This document shows positions 8,750-16,395 of a stretch of 64,000 nt of DNA, piece by piece. This DNA is from Clostridia bacterium (GTDB lineage Bacteria; Bacillota; Clostridia; Lachnospirales; Lachnospiraceae): NCBI GenBank assembly GCA_910575625.1, contig CAJTFD010000005.1, positions 193,229 to 257,228 of the forward strand. Direction: 5' to 3'. Below the pieces are notes generated by a model. That model saw only the letters and a list, made by a program, of their open reading frames with translations. It was not told the origin of the DNA and did not search any database. Position numbers and translations under genes: made by a program. Numbering within the stretch: position 1 is the stretch's first letter; each line of letters begins with the position of its first letter.

Positions 8750-8967
8750 AAAAATCCCCTAGATGAACTGTTTTTACAATCTATGCGCAGACGGCGATGA
8801 TTAGAATTTTTAAAAGATCTTTTCAGGTGGGGCGGCGCGTCCGCATCATACCATTCCGCAAAAAGATTTAAGATCCATACTTTTCTCCTCTTACTATACC
8901 CTATCCCCCCCTGCTTTGCGCCCCATTATCCGCTGACCATGTTTGCCCCAAATTTCAGCATCTCCCA
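8750..8967. other. Intergenic region between spoIIID and the epimerase gene
   Basis: About 220 bases between divergent genes. It should hold the sigma-E-type promoter of spoIIID, but no convincing -35/-10 pair for that sigma factor was found. No open frame or repeat stands out. Confidence 0.4.
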
Positions 8968-8996
8968 TTGAAGATATCTCCCCATCATGCTATAAT
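8968..8996 (+). promoter_or_regulatory. Promoter of the epimerase-cytidylyltransferase-dehydrogenase operon
   Basis: TTGAAG (8968-8973) and TATAAT (8991-8996) are 17 bases apart, and the -10 is extended by TGC. Transcription would begin near 9003, giving a leader of about 78 bases. Confidence 0.8.
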
Positions 8997-9080
8997 AACC
9001 CCGGATAAACTCCGTCTTTAGGATATTTCCTGCAGATGTGCAGTATCCGCCATATATTTATGACAGAAAAGAGGATAAGG

Positions 9081-9743
9081 ATGAGATTTGAATTAATGGC
9101 ATCAATGATGTGTGCCAACTACGGCAATCTGGAAAAAGAAGTCCACGACCTGGCAGAGGGCGGCATAGATTCCTACCACATCGACATCATGGATGGACGG
9201 TATGTACCAAATTTTGCCATGTCCTTAAATGATATGCACTACATAGCGAGCGTGGCCGAAAAACCCCTGGATGTCCACCTGATGATCCAACACCCCAACA
9301 ACCACATCGGCCTTTTCCTGAACAACCTGCGCCCTGGCGACACCGTCTACATCCACCCGGAAGCGGAATACCATCCCTCCACCACATTACAGCGGATCAT
9401 CGACGCGGGCATGGTCCCAGGCATCGCGGTCAACCCGGGGACTTCTGTGGAGACTGTCATGGAGATGCTGCGGATCGTGAAAAAGGTCCTTGTCATGTCC
9501 GTAAACCCCGGCAACGCCGGACAGATGTACCTGCCTTACGTGGGCAAAAAGATCACGAAGCTCCTCTCCATGAAGGAGGACATGGGTTTTGAGATCTATT
9601 GGGACGGCGCGTGCAGCGCAGATAAGATCCTTGAATATGCGCCCAAAGGCGTGCAGGGCTTCGTCCTGGGCACCACGCTCCTATTTGGAAAGAACAGGGC
9701 ATACGGAGAAGTCCTGCAGGATATCCGCGAACTGCGTTTCTGA
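9081..9743 (+). CDS. Ribulose-phosphate 3-epimerase family protein
   Basis: This TIM-barrel epimerase of the Rpe family interconverts ketose phosphates such as D-ribulose 5-phosphate and D-xylulose 5-phosphate. The four metal/acid ligands are visible: His and Asp in YHIDIMDGRYVPNFAM, His in LDVHLMIQHP, and the late Asp in IYWDGACS, where canonical Rpe has VDGG. The phosphate loop SVNPGNAGQMYLP differs slightly from the usual SVNPGFGGQ. The start at 9081 (MRFELMASMM) has GAGGATAAGG upstream. The departures from canonical Rpe and the setting beside a polyol-phosphate pathway suggest a dedicated copy supplying that pathway, possibly on a related sugar. The length is 220 residues. Confidence 0.82.
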   Translation: MRFELMASMMCANYGNLEKEVHDLAEGGIDSYHIDIMDGRYVPNFAMSLNDMHYIASVAEKPLDVHLMIQHPNNHIGLFLNNLRPGDTVYIHPEAEYHPSTTLQRIIDAGMVPGIAVNPGTSVETVMEMLRIVKKVLVMSVNPGNAGQMYLPYVGKKITKLLSMKEDMGFEIYWDGACSADKILEYAPKGVQGFVLGTTLLFGKNRAYGEVLQDIRELRF

Positions 9744-9808
9744 CATTCACGGGCAATCGCAAAACGCCGCGGCCGCCCTTCAACATTCCTGATCGAGAGG
9801 TGGTACCG

Positions 9809-10549
9809 ATGAACATAGCGCTCGTCCTATCCGGGGGCACAGGCACACGGCTGGCTTCCGATATCCCCAAACAATATATCAAAGCCAAAGGCCGTCCGGT
9901 CATCTCCTACTGCCTCCGGCGGTTATCAACCCACCCGGGGATCCACAAGATCCAGATCGCAGCCGCCCCCGCCTGGCAAGATCAGATCCGGGAATGGCTC
10001 GCAGACAGCGACCCGAACAAAAAATTCCAGGGCTTCTCCCTGCCCGGCGAGAACCGGCAGCTCTCCATCCTCCATGGGCTGGAGGACATCCGCCGATACG
10101 CCGGGGACGACAGTCTCGTCCTGATCCATGACGCCGCCCGGCCTCTTTTATCAAAAGAGCAGATCTCCAGCTGCCTGGAAGCCGTCTCCGGTCACGACGG
10201 CGTGATCCCCGTCCTGCCCATGAAGGATACGGTCTATACCAGTACAAACGGAAAGACCATCACCTCCCTTTTGGACAGGAGCCAGATCTTCGCCGGACAG
10301 GCCCCAGAGTTATTCCGGCTGGGTATCTATCTCGAGGCCAACCGGCGGCTGCTGCCGGATCAGATCCTGCGTATCAACGGCTCCACAGAACCGGCTGTCC
10401 TGGCCGGGATGGATATCGCCATGATACCCGGAGATGAGGGGAATTTTAAGATCACGACAAAAACTGACCTGGAACGTTTTTTAGAGAAAATAGGCGATCC
10501 CGGAACATCTGACCAATGTCCTGCGGTTTCCTATCCCGAGCAGAGATAA
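9809..10549 (+). CDS. IspD/TarI-like cytidylyltransferase (probable ribitol-phosphate or related cytidylyltransferase)
   Basis: The 246-residue protein has the IspD/TarI nucleotidyltransferase fold: the CTP-binding loop LVLSGGTGTRLASDIPKQYI, the catalytic basic residues K in PKQY and R in TRL, DAARPLL near residue 110, and GNFKITTKTDLE near the end. IspD (isoprenoid synthesis) and TarI (CDP-ribitol synthesis) share these motifs. The neighbouring polyol-phosphate dehydrogenase and epimerase favour a TarI-like role, activating ribitol 5-phosphate or a similar polyol phosphate with CTP. The start at 9809 is chosen for GAGAGGTGG upstream. Only 14 bases separate it from the dehydrogenase. Confidence 0.82.
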   Translation: MNIALVLSGGTGTRLASDIPKQYIKAKGRPVISYCLRRLSTHPGIHKIQIAAAPAWQDQIREWLADSDPNKKFQGFSLPGENRQLSILHGLEDIRRYAGDDSLVLIHDAARPLLSKEQISSCLEAVSGHDGVIPVLPMKDTVYTSTNGKTITSLLDRSQIFAGQAPELFRLGIYLEANRRLLPDQILRINGSTEPAVLAGMDIAMIPGDEGNFKITTKTDLERFLEKIGDPGTSDQCPAVSYPEQR

Positions 10550-10563
10550 AGGAGGACACTGAC

Positions 10564-11619
10564 ATGAGAGCATGGATCTTGCACGGCATCAATGACCTGC
10601 GGTACGAAGAAACCGATAAACCCGTACCAGCCAGACACGAAGCGCTGATCGCCGTAAAAGCCGTCGGCATCTGCGGGTCGGACATCCCGCGGATCTATCA
10701 GACAGGCGCACACACCCACCCCCTGATACCGGGACACGAGTTCTCCGGCGTTGTGGAAGCGGTGGGCGCAGATGTAGACAGGGACTGGCTGGGCCGACGG
10801 GTGGGCATCTTCCCTTTGATCCCCTGCAGGGACTGTCCGCCCTGTCAGAAAAAACAGTACGAAATGTGCAGACATTACAGTTATCTGGGATCCCGCCAGA
10901 ACGGCGGTTTTGCCGAATACGCAGCCGTCCCCGCCGACAGCCTGATCCCGCTCCCGGACTCCGTCTCTTTTGAGGAGGCCGCCATGTTAGAACCCATGGC
11001 CGTGGCCGTCCACGCCCTGCGGCGAGCCCAGCCGGATCCGGCCGATACTATAGCGGTCTGCGGCCTGGGCACGATCGGGTCATTATTGACCATGTTCCTC
11101 AGGGAGCTCGGGATCCGCAACATCCTCACCATCGGCAACAAAAGTTCCCAACAGCAGACCATCCTGGACATAGGTCTGCCCAAAACTTCCTATTGCAACA
11201 CAAAGGAACAGGATGTGGACCAATGGCTCGATGCGCGCACCCAGGGCCAGGGGGTTGACATTTTCTTCGAATGCGTGGGAAAAAACGAGACCCTGATCCA
11301 GGCTATAGACCACACCGCCCCCGCCGGACGAGTCTTATTATTGGGAAATCCCTATTCCCAGATGCACCTGGACAGACAAGTCTACTGGAAGATCCTGCGC
11401 CATCAATTGACCGTGACCGGAACATGGAACTCAACCTTTACCCACAGCCCCGATGACGACTGGCATTACGTCCTGGACAGGCTCTCCAGCCGCCGGATCG
11501 ATCCCGCCCGTCTGATCTCACACCGCTTCCCCCTGGACGCGCTTGATGAGGGCCTTCTGATCATGCGGGACAAGACGGAAGATCACTGCAAGATCATGCT
11601 GGAAAATATAAAATCTTGA
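10564..11619 (+). CDS. Zinc-dependent medium-chain dehydrogenase, GatD/TarJ-like polyol-phosphate dehydrogenase
   Basis: This 351-residue zinc alcohol dehydrogenase superfamily member has the catalytic zinc site (GICGSDIPR with Cys, PGHEFSG with His-Glu), the structural zinc cysteines CRDCPPCQKKQYEMC, the NAD(P) loop CGLGTIGSLLT and a typical C-terminal catalytic domain. The overall pattern is closest to galactitol-1-phosphate 5-dehydrogenases. TarJ (ribulose-5-phosphate reductase) belongs to the same superfamily. Beside a TarI-like cytidylyltransferase, the likely role is reducing ribulose 5-phosphate, or a related ketose phosphate, to a polyol phosphate. The start at 10564 has AAAGGAGG upstream and follows the previous stop by 14 bases. 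Confidence 0.85.
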   Translation: MRAWILHGINDLRYEETDKPVPARHEALIAVKAVGICGSDIPRIYQTGAHTHPLIPGHEFSGVVEAVGADVDRDWLGRRVGIFPLIPCRDCPPCQKKQYEMCRHYSYLGSRQNGGFAEYAAVPADSLIPLPDSVSFEEAAMLEPMAVAVHALRRAQPDPADTIAVCGLGTIGSLLTMFLRELGIRNILTIGNKSSQQQTILDIGLPKTSYCNTKEQDVDQWLDARTQGQGVDIFFECVGKNETLIQAIDHTAPAGRVLLLGNPYSQMHLDRQVYWKILRHQLTVTGTWNSTFTHSPDDDWHYVLDRLSSRRIDPARLISHRFPLDALDEGLLIMRDKTEDHCKIMLENIKS

Positions 11620-11653
11620 AGCCCCGGAAGATCTATGCTAGAATGAAAGCAGA

Positions 11654-12640
11654 TCATACGTGTACCGCGCCGGATCGATCATTAGCATTTGCTGCATCAC
11701 ACAGCGCAAGCCTCTCTTTTGGAAACTCTTCCTGGCAGCGGATATCCAGGATTGCGGGCGTACTGCGGGCATTTTCATACCAATCCCGTGCATTTTCCCA
11801 GTCCCCAATCTCCCTATAATAATCCCCGGCCTCCATGCACAATTCCGCGCAGGGGCCGGCGGCGATCCCGTTGAGGCACAGGCTGAGAAGCTCTGCATGG
11901 TCTTTTTTGACCCGGGCCGCCCGCGCCAGCACGCAGAGCGCTTCCATATGTTCGTCCTGGCTGCGCGCACCGTCCCGCAGGCTCTCTTTGAAAAAATCCT
12001 CGGCTTCCAGAAGATCTTTGGCAGCCCCTGCCATAAAGAGTTCCCGCGCATACATATTATGCAGACGTGCCGACAGCGGGTGCCCCTTCCGGATCACCGA
12101 CCGGAAGATCCGAAGGTCCCGCCCGGCATGGCTTTCCGACGGCATATGGAGGATCTCAATATCGCTGTCATAGATGATGGGCTGCAGGCGTATGGTTTCA
12201 TGTACGGGATCGATCCACTGGAAGGTGCGCAGACGTTTGAACAATTTCGGACGGTAGTCTTTTTCAAAGTTCTCGGTCGTTTTATGCGCGTGGCGGTTCA
12301 CATAGATCATCTGGACGATCTCGACCTCCGGCAGCAGCGCCTGTTTTAAACGGGCGAACTTCCGGCGGTTTTCAGCATCCAATACTTCATCGGCATCCGG
12401 CGCATAGATATGGTCGCATCCGGCCAGGGAAAACGCATAGTTCCGCGCATGGGCAAAATCATCCCGCCACGGATGATCATAGATGCGGTCGGTATACCGC
12501 GCCGCGATCTCTTTTGTGCTGTCTGTGGATCCTGTGTCTACGATGATCAGTTCATCCCACAGCCCCTGTAGGGAATCGAGGCATCTCGCCAGATGCTTTT
12601 CTTCATTTTTTACGATCATACACACACTTATGGTGATCAT
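11654..12640 (-). CDS. Family 2 glycosyltransferase with a TPR-like C-terminal region
   Basis: Residues 1-220 form a GT-A fold glycosyltransferase of the WaaE/KdtX-like GT2 group: ISVCMIVKNEEKHLARCLDS, ELIIVDTGSTDST, and the metal-binding DxD equivalent YAPDADEVLD. Residues about 225-328 are a helical region with repeated Ala/Leu-rich helices (LHNMYARELFMAGAAKDLLE, AGDYYREIGDWENARDWYEN) resembling tetratricopeptide repeats. The start at 12640 (MITISVCM) has AAGGAGGAAG upstream; the earlier in-frame start is unlikely. It runs opposite to its neighbours, ending 35 bases from the dehydrogenase and starting 70 bases from the sugar transferase. The acceptor is unknown. Confidence 0.88.
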   Translation of the reverse strand: MITISVCMIVKNEEKHLARCLDSLQGLWDELIIVDTGSTDSTKEIAARYTDRIYDHPWRDDFAHARNYAFSLAGCDHIYAPDADEVLDAENRRKFARLKQALLPEVEIVQMIYVNRHAHKTTENFEKDYRPKLFKRLRTFQWIDPVHETIRLQPIIYDSDIEILHMPSESHAGRDLRIFRSVIRKGHPLSARLHNMYARELFMAGAAKDLLEAEDFFKESLRDGARSQDEHMEALCVLARAARVKKDHAELLSLCLNGIAAGPCAELCMEAGDYYREIGDWENARDWYENARSTPAILDIRCQEEFPKERLALCDAANANDRSGAVHV

Positions 12641-12709
12641 GGCACTTCCTCCTTCTCCTACTATTGTGGCGGATCCGGAGGCAATTGTCAAGAACGTTGA
12701 GAGGTACAG

Positions 12710-14119
12710 ATGGGAAAAAAATACGAAAACACCCCCGGGTTAGTGGCATTGGATTTCATATCCCTTGTACTTTCCTACGTGATCGGGTATTATGTGCGTT
12801 TTGGCACCTTAGAAGGGATCTTCGAGGAGCAGCTCTATCGGATCGGCATCGCCTGCCTGCTCCTGATCTACATATGCATCGCCCTGAGTACAAAATGCCT
12901 GGAAAACCTGATGGAACGCGGCTACGGCAAAGAGTTCCTGCTGGTCTTCCAGATAAACTGCACCCTGGCCGTCGCCCTGGCCCTGGTGCTCTATTTCCTG
13001 CACATCGCCGGGGATTACTCCCGTATATTTTACGGCGCGATCTTCGTGGCGGACGTGATGCTCATGACCGGTCTGCGCTGCCTGTACAAAAAACTTCTGC
13101 GCAAATACTATTCCGTGGAAAAATTCGCCCGCCGCTTCCTGATCCTGACCACAGCTGACGCGGCAGGCCCTGTCTACGGGGAATTGACCGGCTCCATCCC
13201 CGTGGATTACAGCCTGGTGGGGATGATCCTATTAGACGGTAGCCGAAGATCCGTTCCCCAAAAGCTGCGTAAGATGGTGGTGGCGGACAGAAGCTGTATG
13301 TACGACTATATCCGCACCAGCGCCATCGACGAAGTCTTCATCAGCGTAGACAACCTCCCGGTCCGGGAGATCGAGGACATCATCCTGACCCTGCAGCACA
13401 TGGGCATCGTAGTCAATGTGAACATCCAGACCTTCGGTCTGAAGACCCGGGAGAAAGCCCTGCGGGAGTTCGGCAGCCACTCCGTACTGACATACAGTAC
13501 GAACCTGTTCGACAGCACATCCCTCTTTTTGAAGAGGGCCATGGATATTATAGGCAGCCTGTTCGGCCTGCTCCTGACCGGGATCTTGATGGTCATCATC
13601 GGCCCGCTGATCTACCTGGAATCCCCAGGCCCCGTGATCTTCTCCCAGATCCGCATCGGGAAAAACGGCCGACGGTTCAAGATCTACAAATTCCGTTCCA
13701 TGTATGTGGATGCCGAAGAGCGCAAAAAAGAACTGATGGAACACAACGAGATGAAGGGCCAGATGTTCAAGATGGCCAACGACCCCCGTATCACGAAGGT
13801 GGGGTCCTTCATCCGGCGGACCAGCATCGACGAGTTTCCGCAATTTTACAATGTATTCAAAGGAGATATGAGCCTGGTGGGCACCCGACCGCCCACGGAG
13901 GACGAATTCCTGCATTACACCAACGAACAGAAACGCCGTTTAAGTCTGAAACCCGGCATCACCGGCCTCTGGCAGGTCAGCGGGCGCAGTGACATCACGG
14001 ATTTCGATGAGGTGGTGAAATTAGATCTCCAGTACATCGACAACTGGTCCGTGTGGCAGGATATCAAGATCATCGGAAAGACCATCTGGACCGTGATCCA
14101 TGCCTCCGGGGCGCATTAA
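12710..14119 (+). CDS. Polyprenyl glycosylphosphotransferase (bacterial sugar transferase, WcaJ/ExoY type)
   Basis: This enzyme transfers a sugar-1-phosphate from a nucleotide sugar to undecaprenyl phosphate, starting assembly of an exopolysaccharide or other surface glycan on the membrane. The 469-residue protein has four N-terminal transmembrane helices (residues about 10-115), a CoA-binding-like middle domain and the C-terminal catalytic domain: KRAMDIIGSLFGLLLTGI, PVIFSQIRIGKNGRRFKIYK, FRSMYVDAEE, RTSIDEFPQFYNVFKGDMSL and LKPGITGLWQVSGRSDI. It is divergent from the GT2 gene. With the CDP-polyol genes upstream it marks a surface polymer locus. Confidence 0.93.
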   Translation: MGKKYENTPGLVALDFISLVLSYVIGYYVRFGTLEGIFEEQLYRIGIACLLLIYICIALSTKCLENLMERGYGKEFLLVFQINCTLAVALALVLYFLHIAGDYSRIFYGAIFVADVMLMTGLRCLYKKLLRKYYSVEKFARRFLILTTADAAGPVYGELTGSIPVDYSLVGMILLDGSRRSVPQKLRKMVVADRSCMYDYIRTSAIDEVFISVDNLPVREIEDIILTLQHMGIVVNVNIQTFGLKTREKALREFGSHSVLTYSTNLFDSTSLFLKRAMDIIGSLFGLLLTGILMVIIGPLIYLESPGPVIFSQIRIGKNGRRFKIYKFRSMYVDAEERKKELMEHNEMKGQMFKMANDPRITKVGSFIRRTSIDEFPQFYNVFKGDMSLVGTRPPTEDEFLHYTNEQKRRLSLKPGITGLWQVSGRSDITDFDEVVKLDLQYIDNWSVWQDIKIIGKTIWTVIHASGAH

Positions 14120-14123
14120 CGGC

Positions 14124-14152
14124 TTGAATGAGGATCCATTTTGATGTATAAT
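14124..14152 (+). promoter_or_regulatory. Promoter of the lytic transglycosylase gene
   Basis: TTGAAT (14124-14129) and a perfect TATAAT (14147-14152) are 17 bases apart, starting directly after the stop codon of the sugar transferase gene. Confidence 0.8.
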
Positions 14153-14194
14153 ATGATAGAACCTGTCCTATAAGATTTGAGAGGTGTGGGGAAA

Positions 14195-14944
14195 ATGAGT
14201 TTAGACCTGAATAAAGTGACCAGCAATGGCACAACCTGGCAGAACAGCACGCAGACTGTCACATCCGTCGCCACAGGCGGGAGCAGCTTCGGCAATATCC
14301 TTGCCAACGCGATCAAACGCTGTTTTGCGGATTCCATTGCTGACCACCAGGAAAACGAAGGAACACAACAGGCAGGCACGTCTGGCGGCTCCCCGGTCAA
14401 TTTCCAGATGTCCGAGAGCATGGACGCGATCTTCCAGGAAGCGGCCAGCACATACGGCGTGTCCGTCAACCTGTTAAAAGCCGTCGGCATGGCGGAGTCG
14501 AATTTCAACCAGTACGCCCAGTCCGGCGCAGGCGCGCAGGGCGTGATGCAGCTGATGCCCGCCACGGCGGCCAGCTTGGGCGTGACAGATCCTTTCGACG
14601 CACGCCAGAACATCATGGGCGGCGCAAAACTGCTGGCGCAGAACCTGTCTACATATGGCGGGAATGTGGAACTGGCCCTGGCCGCTTACAACGCCGGTCC
14701 CGGGAACGTGGCCGCTTACGGAGGTGTCCCGCCTTTTGCAGAGACACAGAACTATATTGCGAAGATAAAGCAGTACATGGGTATGGACATCAGCACCGGG
14801 CAGACAGTGCAGACCACGCAGACCAGGGCTGCCACGTCCAACGCACAGGACACGGATGCTTTTGGACGCAGCCAGTCCCAGAGCGGAGGGAATTTCCTCT
14901 CCGACGCGGTGGCGCGTGTAAGGGTACAGACGCAGACGATCTGA
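14195..14944 (+). CDS. Lytic transglycosylase, SLT domain, catalytically intact
   Basis: This is a peptidoglycan lytic transglycosylase of the Slt/LtgE-like fold. The SLT domain spans about residues 80-195: VNLLKAVGMAESNFNQYAQS carries the catalytic Glu, followed by GAGAQGVMQLMPATAASLGV, ARQNIMGGAKLLAQ and the ALAAYNAGPGNVAAYGG motif. The N-terminal 70 residues are polar and disordered-looking with no clear signal peptide, and the tail is Thr/Gln/Ser-rich. Such leaderless SLT proteins are often linked to flagella, pili or conjugation (inference). The start at 14195 is preferred over upstream TTG; GAGAGGTG precedes it. It is paralogous to the gene at 6096, which lacks the Glu. Confidence 0.9.
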   Translation: MSLDLNKVTSNGTTWQNSTQTVTSVATGGSSFGNILANAIKRCFADSIADHQENEGTQQAGTSGGSPVNFQMSESMDAIFQEAASTYGVSVNLLKAVGMAESNFNQYAQSGAGAQGVMQLMPATAASLGVTDPFDARQNIMGGAKLLAQNLSTYGGNVELALAAYNAGPGNVAAYGGVPPFAETQNYIAKIKQYMGMDISTGQTVQTTQTRAATSNAQDTDAFGRSQSQSGGNFLSDAVARVRVQTQTI

Positions 14945-14972
14945 TCTTGCCGGTCCGTTTTTCTATTCCGTC

Positions 14973-15012
14973 AAAAAAAGCAGGACTCCTTTCAAAAAAA
15001 GAAGTCCTGCTT
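14973..15012 (-). terminator. Minus-strand terminator (left copy of the 34-bp repeat)
   Basis: The same stem as the right copy, but here the run of seven A residues lies on the left side, giving a T-run on the minus strand. It would stop transcripts from the peptidase gene. Confidence 0.7.
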
Positions 15013-15082
15013 CAGCGTGTCGACAAAGTCGCCACGCTGGTAAAATTCATGGCTTACGCCATAAATTTTAATACTGGAGGAT

Positions 15083-15135
15083 AAAAGCCCGATCTGCTCG
15101 CACAAGGGCTAAAGCCCCTACAGATCGGGCTTTTT
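15083..15135. terminator. Bidirectional intrinsic terminator within the hairpin array
   Basis: Perfect 14-bp arms AAAAGCCCGATCTG (15083-15096) and CAGATCGGGCTTTT (15121-15134) provide a GC-rich stem with T-runs on both strands. Confidence 0.75.
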
Positions 15136-15232
15136 GCAAGTAGCCGGAAATAAATTCCGTCTACTTGATCCCAGTTCGAGGGCACAGCCCTTCGAGCACC
15201 CATGACCAAACGACACTTTATCTACAGTCTGA

Positions 15233-15270
15233 AGCAGGACTCCTTTCAAAAAAAGAAGTCCTGCTTTTTT
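15233..15270 (+). terminator. Plus-strand terminator (right copy of the 34-bp repeat)
   Basis: Stem AGCAGGACT/AGTCCTGCT is followed by six T residues on the plus strand. It would stop transcripts of the transglycosylase gene that pass the earlier hairpins. Confidence 0.75.
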
Positions 15271-15298
15271 ATCCGTCTATCTCGTCCAGATCCTGCTC

Positions 15299-16174
15299 TC
15301 AGGTCCCGAAATAGGAAAAATGCATATAGTCCTTGTACTCTTTCGACCAGAGCCCCTGAGAGAATCCGTATTTTTTCAGGATCTTCGCCACCTCCCCGTT
15401 TATGGGGATGGAGTAGGGATCTTTCTTCGGCTTCCAGTATTTTCCCACAAGAGCTTTACCATCGCGGACCTGGTAATTCTCATCCGGGTTGATGTCGATG
15501 GCCGTGCCGTCGTAATGTTCTGACCGCCCTGCGCCGTAACGCCATCCGCCCAGCGCATGGATGGGGAATTTCCCGGGGCTCTTGTAAATCTCGTTGAAAG
15601 CCCGTTTGACCGTGCTGGCCAGATTCTTGTGGACGTAGATCGTCCATGTCCGCGTGTACTTCGCTCCCTTTTTCCCGCTGACAAAGTCCCAGGTCTTGAC
15701 TGTGACAGCCCGCATATCCTTATACGAAGCATTCTGATTTTTGTAAAAGCGTCCGTACGTCTCATACGAGACATTCTTCCCGTATATGGCCACATTCTTA
15801 TTGAGATACCCCGTGACCGTGGCCGACCAGGCCCCATACACGTTCTTCTTCTTGACCGTCCGATAGGCCCGTACCCTGTATGTATACAGGACATCGGGAC
15901 GATGCCCCAGGATATCCAGCCTGGTCGTGGAACCGCCGGATACACGTTTATATCTGTAGCTGCCGGAACCCGCCTTGTAGGCCACCTGGTAGCCACTGGC
16001 TTTTGGCACCTGGTTCCAGATCACCCGCTGACACTCCGCTGTCCTGGTCTTGACCGACTTGATCTTCGGCGTCCCCACCGTGGCCGCCTGCACCTGAAGG
16101 GCCGATCCCAGGAACAGGAGCAACAGCACCAACCCAAAGATCATTGTTTTCAGATGATTTTTCTTCGTCCCCAT
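15299..16174 (-). CDS. Secreted protein with a fibronectin-III-like domain and an M15-type DD-peptidase domain
   Basis: This 291-residue protein has a signal peptide (residues about 8-31, ending VQAA), an FN3-like beta domain (about 33-125, RVIWNQVPKASGYQVAYKAG to YGAWSATVTGYL) and a C-terminal domain with the zinc ligand pattern of M15/Hedgehog-type D-Ala-D-Ala peptidases. His and Asp are in SEHYDGTAIDIN and the late His in DYMHFSYFGT. The likely role is cleaving or remodelling peptidoglycan stem peptides outside the cell. It is convergent with the lytic transglycosylase across the hairpin array. It is 13 bases downstream of the YjfB-like gene, so probably in the same transcript. Confidence 0.85.
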   Translation of the reverse strand: MGTKKNHLKTMIFGLVLLLLFLGSALQVQAATVGTPKIKSVKTRTAECQRVIWNQVPKASGYQVAYKAGSGSYRYKRVSGGSTTRLDILGHRPDVLYTYRVRAYRTVKKKNVYGAWSATVTGYLNKNVAIYGKNVSYETYGRFYKNQNASYKDMRAVTVKTWDFVSGKKGAKYTRTWTIYVHKNLASTVKRAFNEIYKSPGKFPIHALGGWRYGAGRSEHYDGTAIDINPDENYQVRDGKALVGKYWKPKKDPYSIPINGEVAKILKKYGFSQGLWSKEYKDYMHFSYFGT

Positions 16175-16186
16175 AGATCCTGGCCC

Positions 16187-16375
16187 TCACGCATACACGT
16201 CGATCATGTGCTCACTCGGCGGCTGCATAGCCGCGTCCACGCCGTCCATGATCACGTTCAGGCTCTCCTCCTGGGACTGCATTGCTTTTTTCAACAGGGA
16301 TATCGACACATCCCGCTGTACATCCGCCGCACTCAGCTCCATGCTCGCTGCGGCGATCGACATTGTCAGATCCAT
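16187..16375 (-). CDS. YjfB-like small protein (putative motility protein family)
   Basis: This 62-residue protein has the pattern of the YjfB family: a short N-terminal SIAAASMELSAADVQRDVSI followed by SLLKKAMQSQEESLNVIM. The family is annotated as putative motility proteins but no biochemical role is established. AAAGGAGGAG precedes the ATG. It sits between the NYN/OST-HTH gene (21 bases) and the M15-like peptidase gene (12 bases), all on the minus strand, forming a three-gene operon. Confidence 0.8.
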   Translation of the reverse strand: MDLTMSIAAASMELSAADVQRDVSISLLKKAMQSQEESLNVIMDGVDAAMQPPSEHMIDVYA

Positions 16376-16395
16376 AAACTCCTCCTTTACCTACT

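Larger units (their letters stand above)
14973..15270. repeat. Array of seven hairpins framed by identical 34-bp direct repeats
   Basis: Identical 34-bp hairpins stand at 14979-15012 and 15233-15266. Between them are stem-loops at 15013-15039 (CAGCGTG/CACGCTG around CGAC-AAA-GTCG), 15041-15070 (TAAAATT arms around ATGGC-TTAC-GCCAT), 15083-15135 (14-bp arms around AGGGCT-AA-AGCCC), 15137-15166 (CAAGTAG/CTACTTG around CGGAA/TTCCG) and 15175-15195 (TTCGAGGGC-ACA-GCCCTTCGA). The left repeat copy has a T-run only on the minus strand and the right copy only on the plus strand, so each ends transcription from the opposite side. The region lies between convergent genes. Confidence 0.8.
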
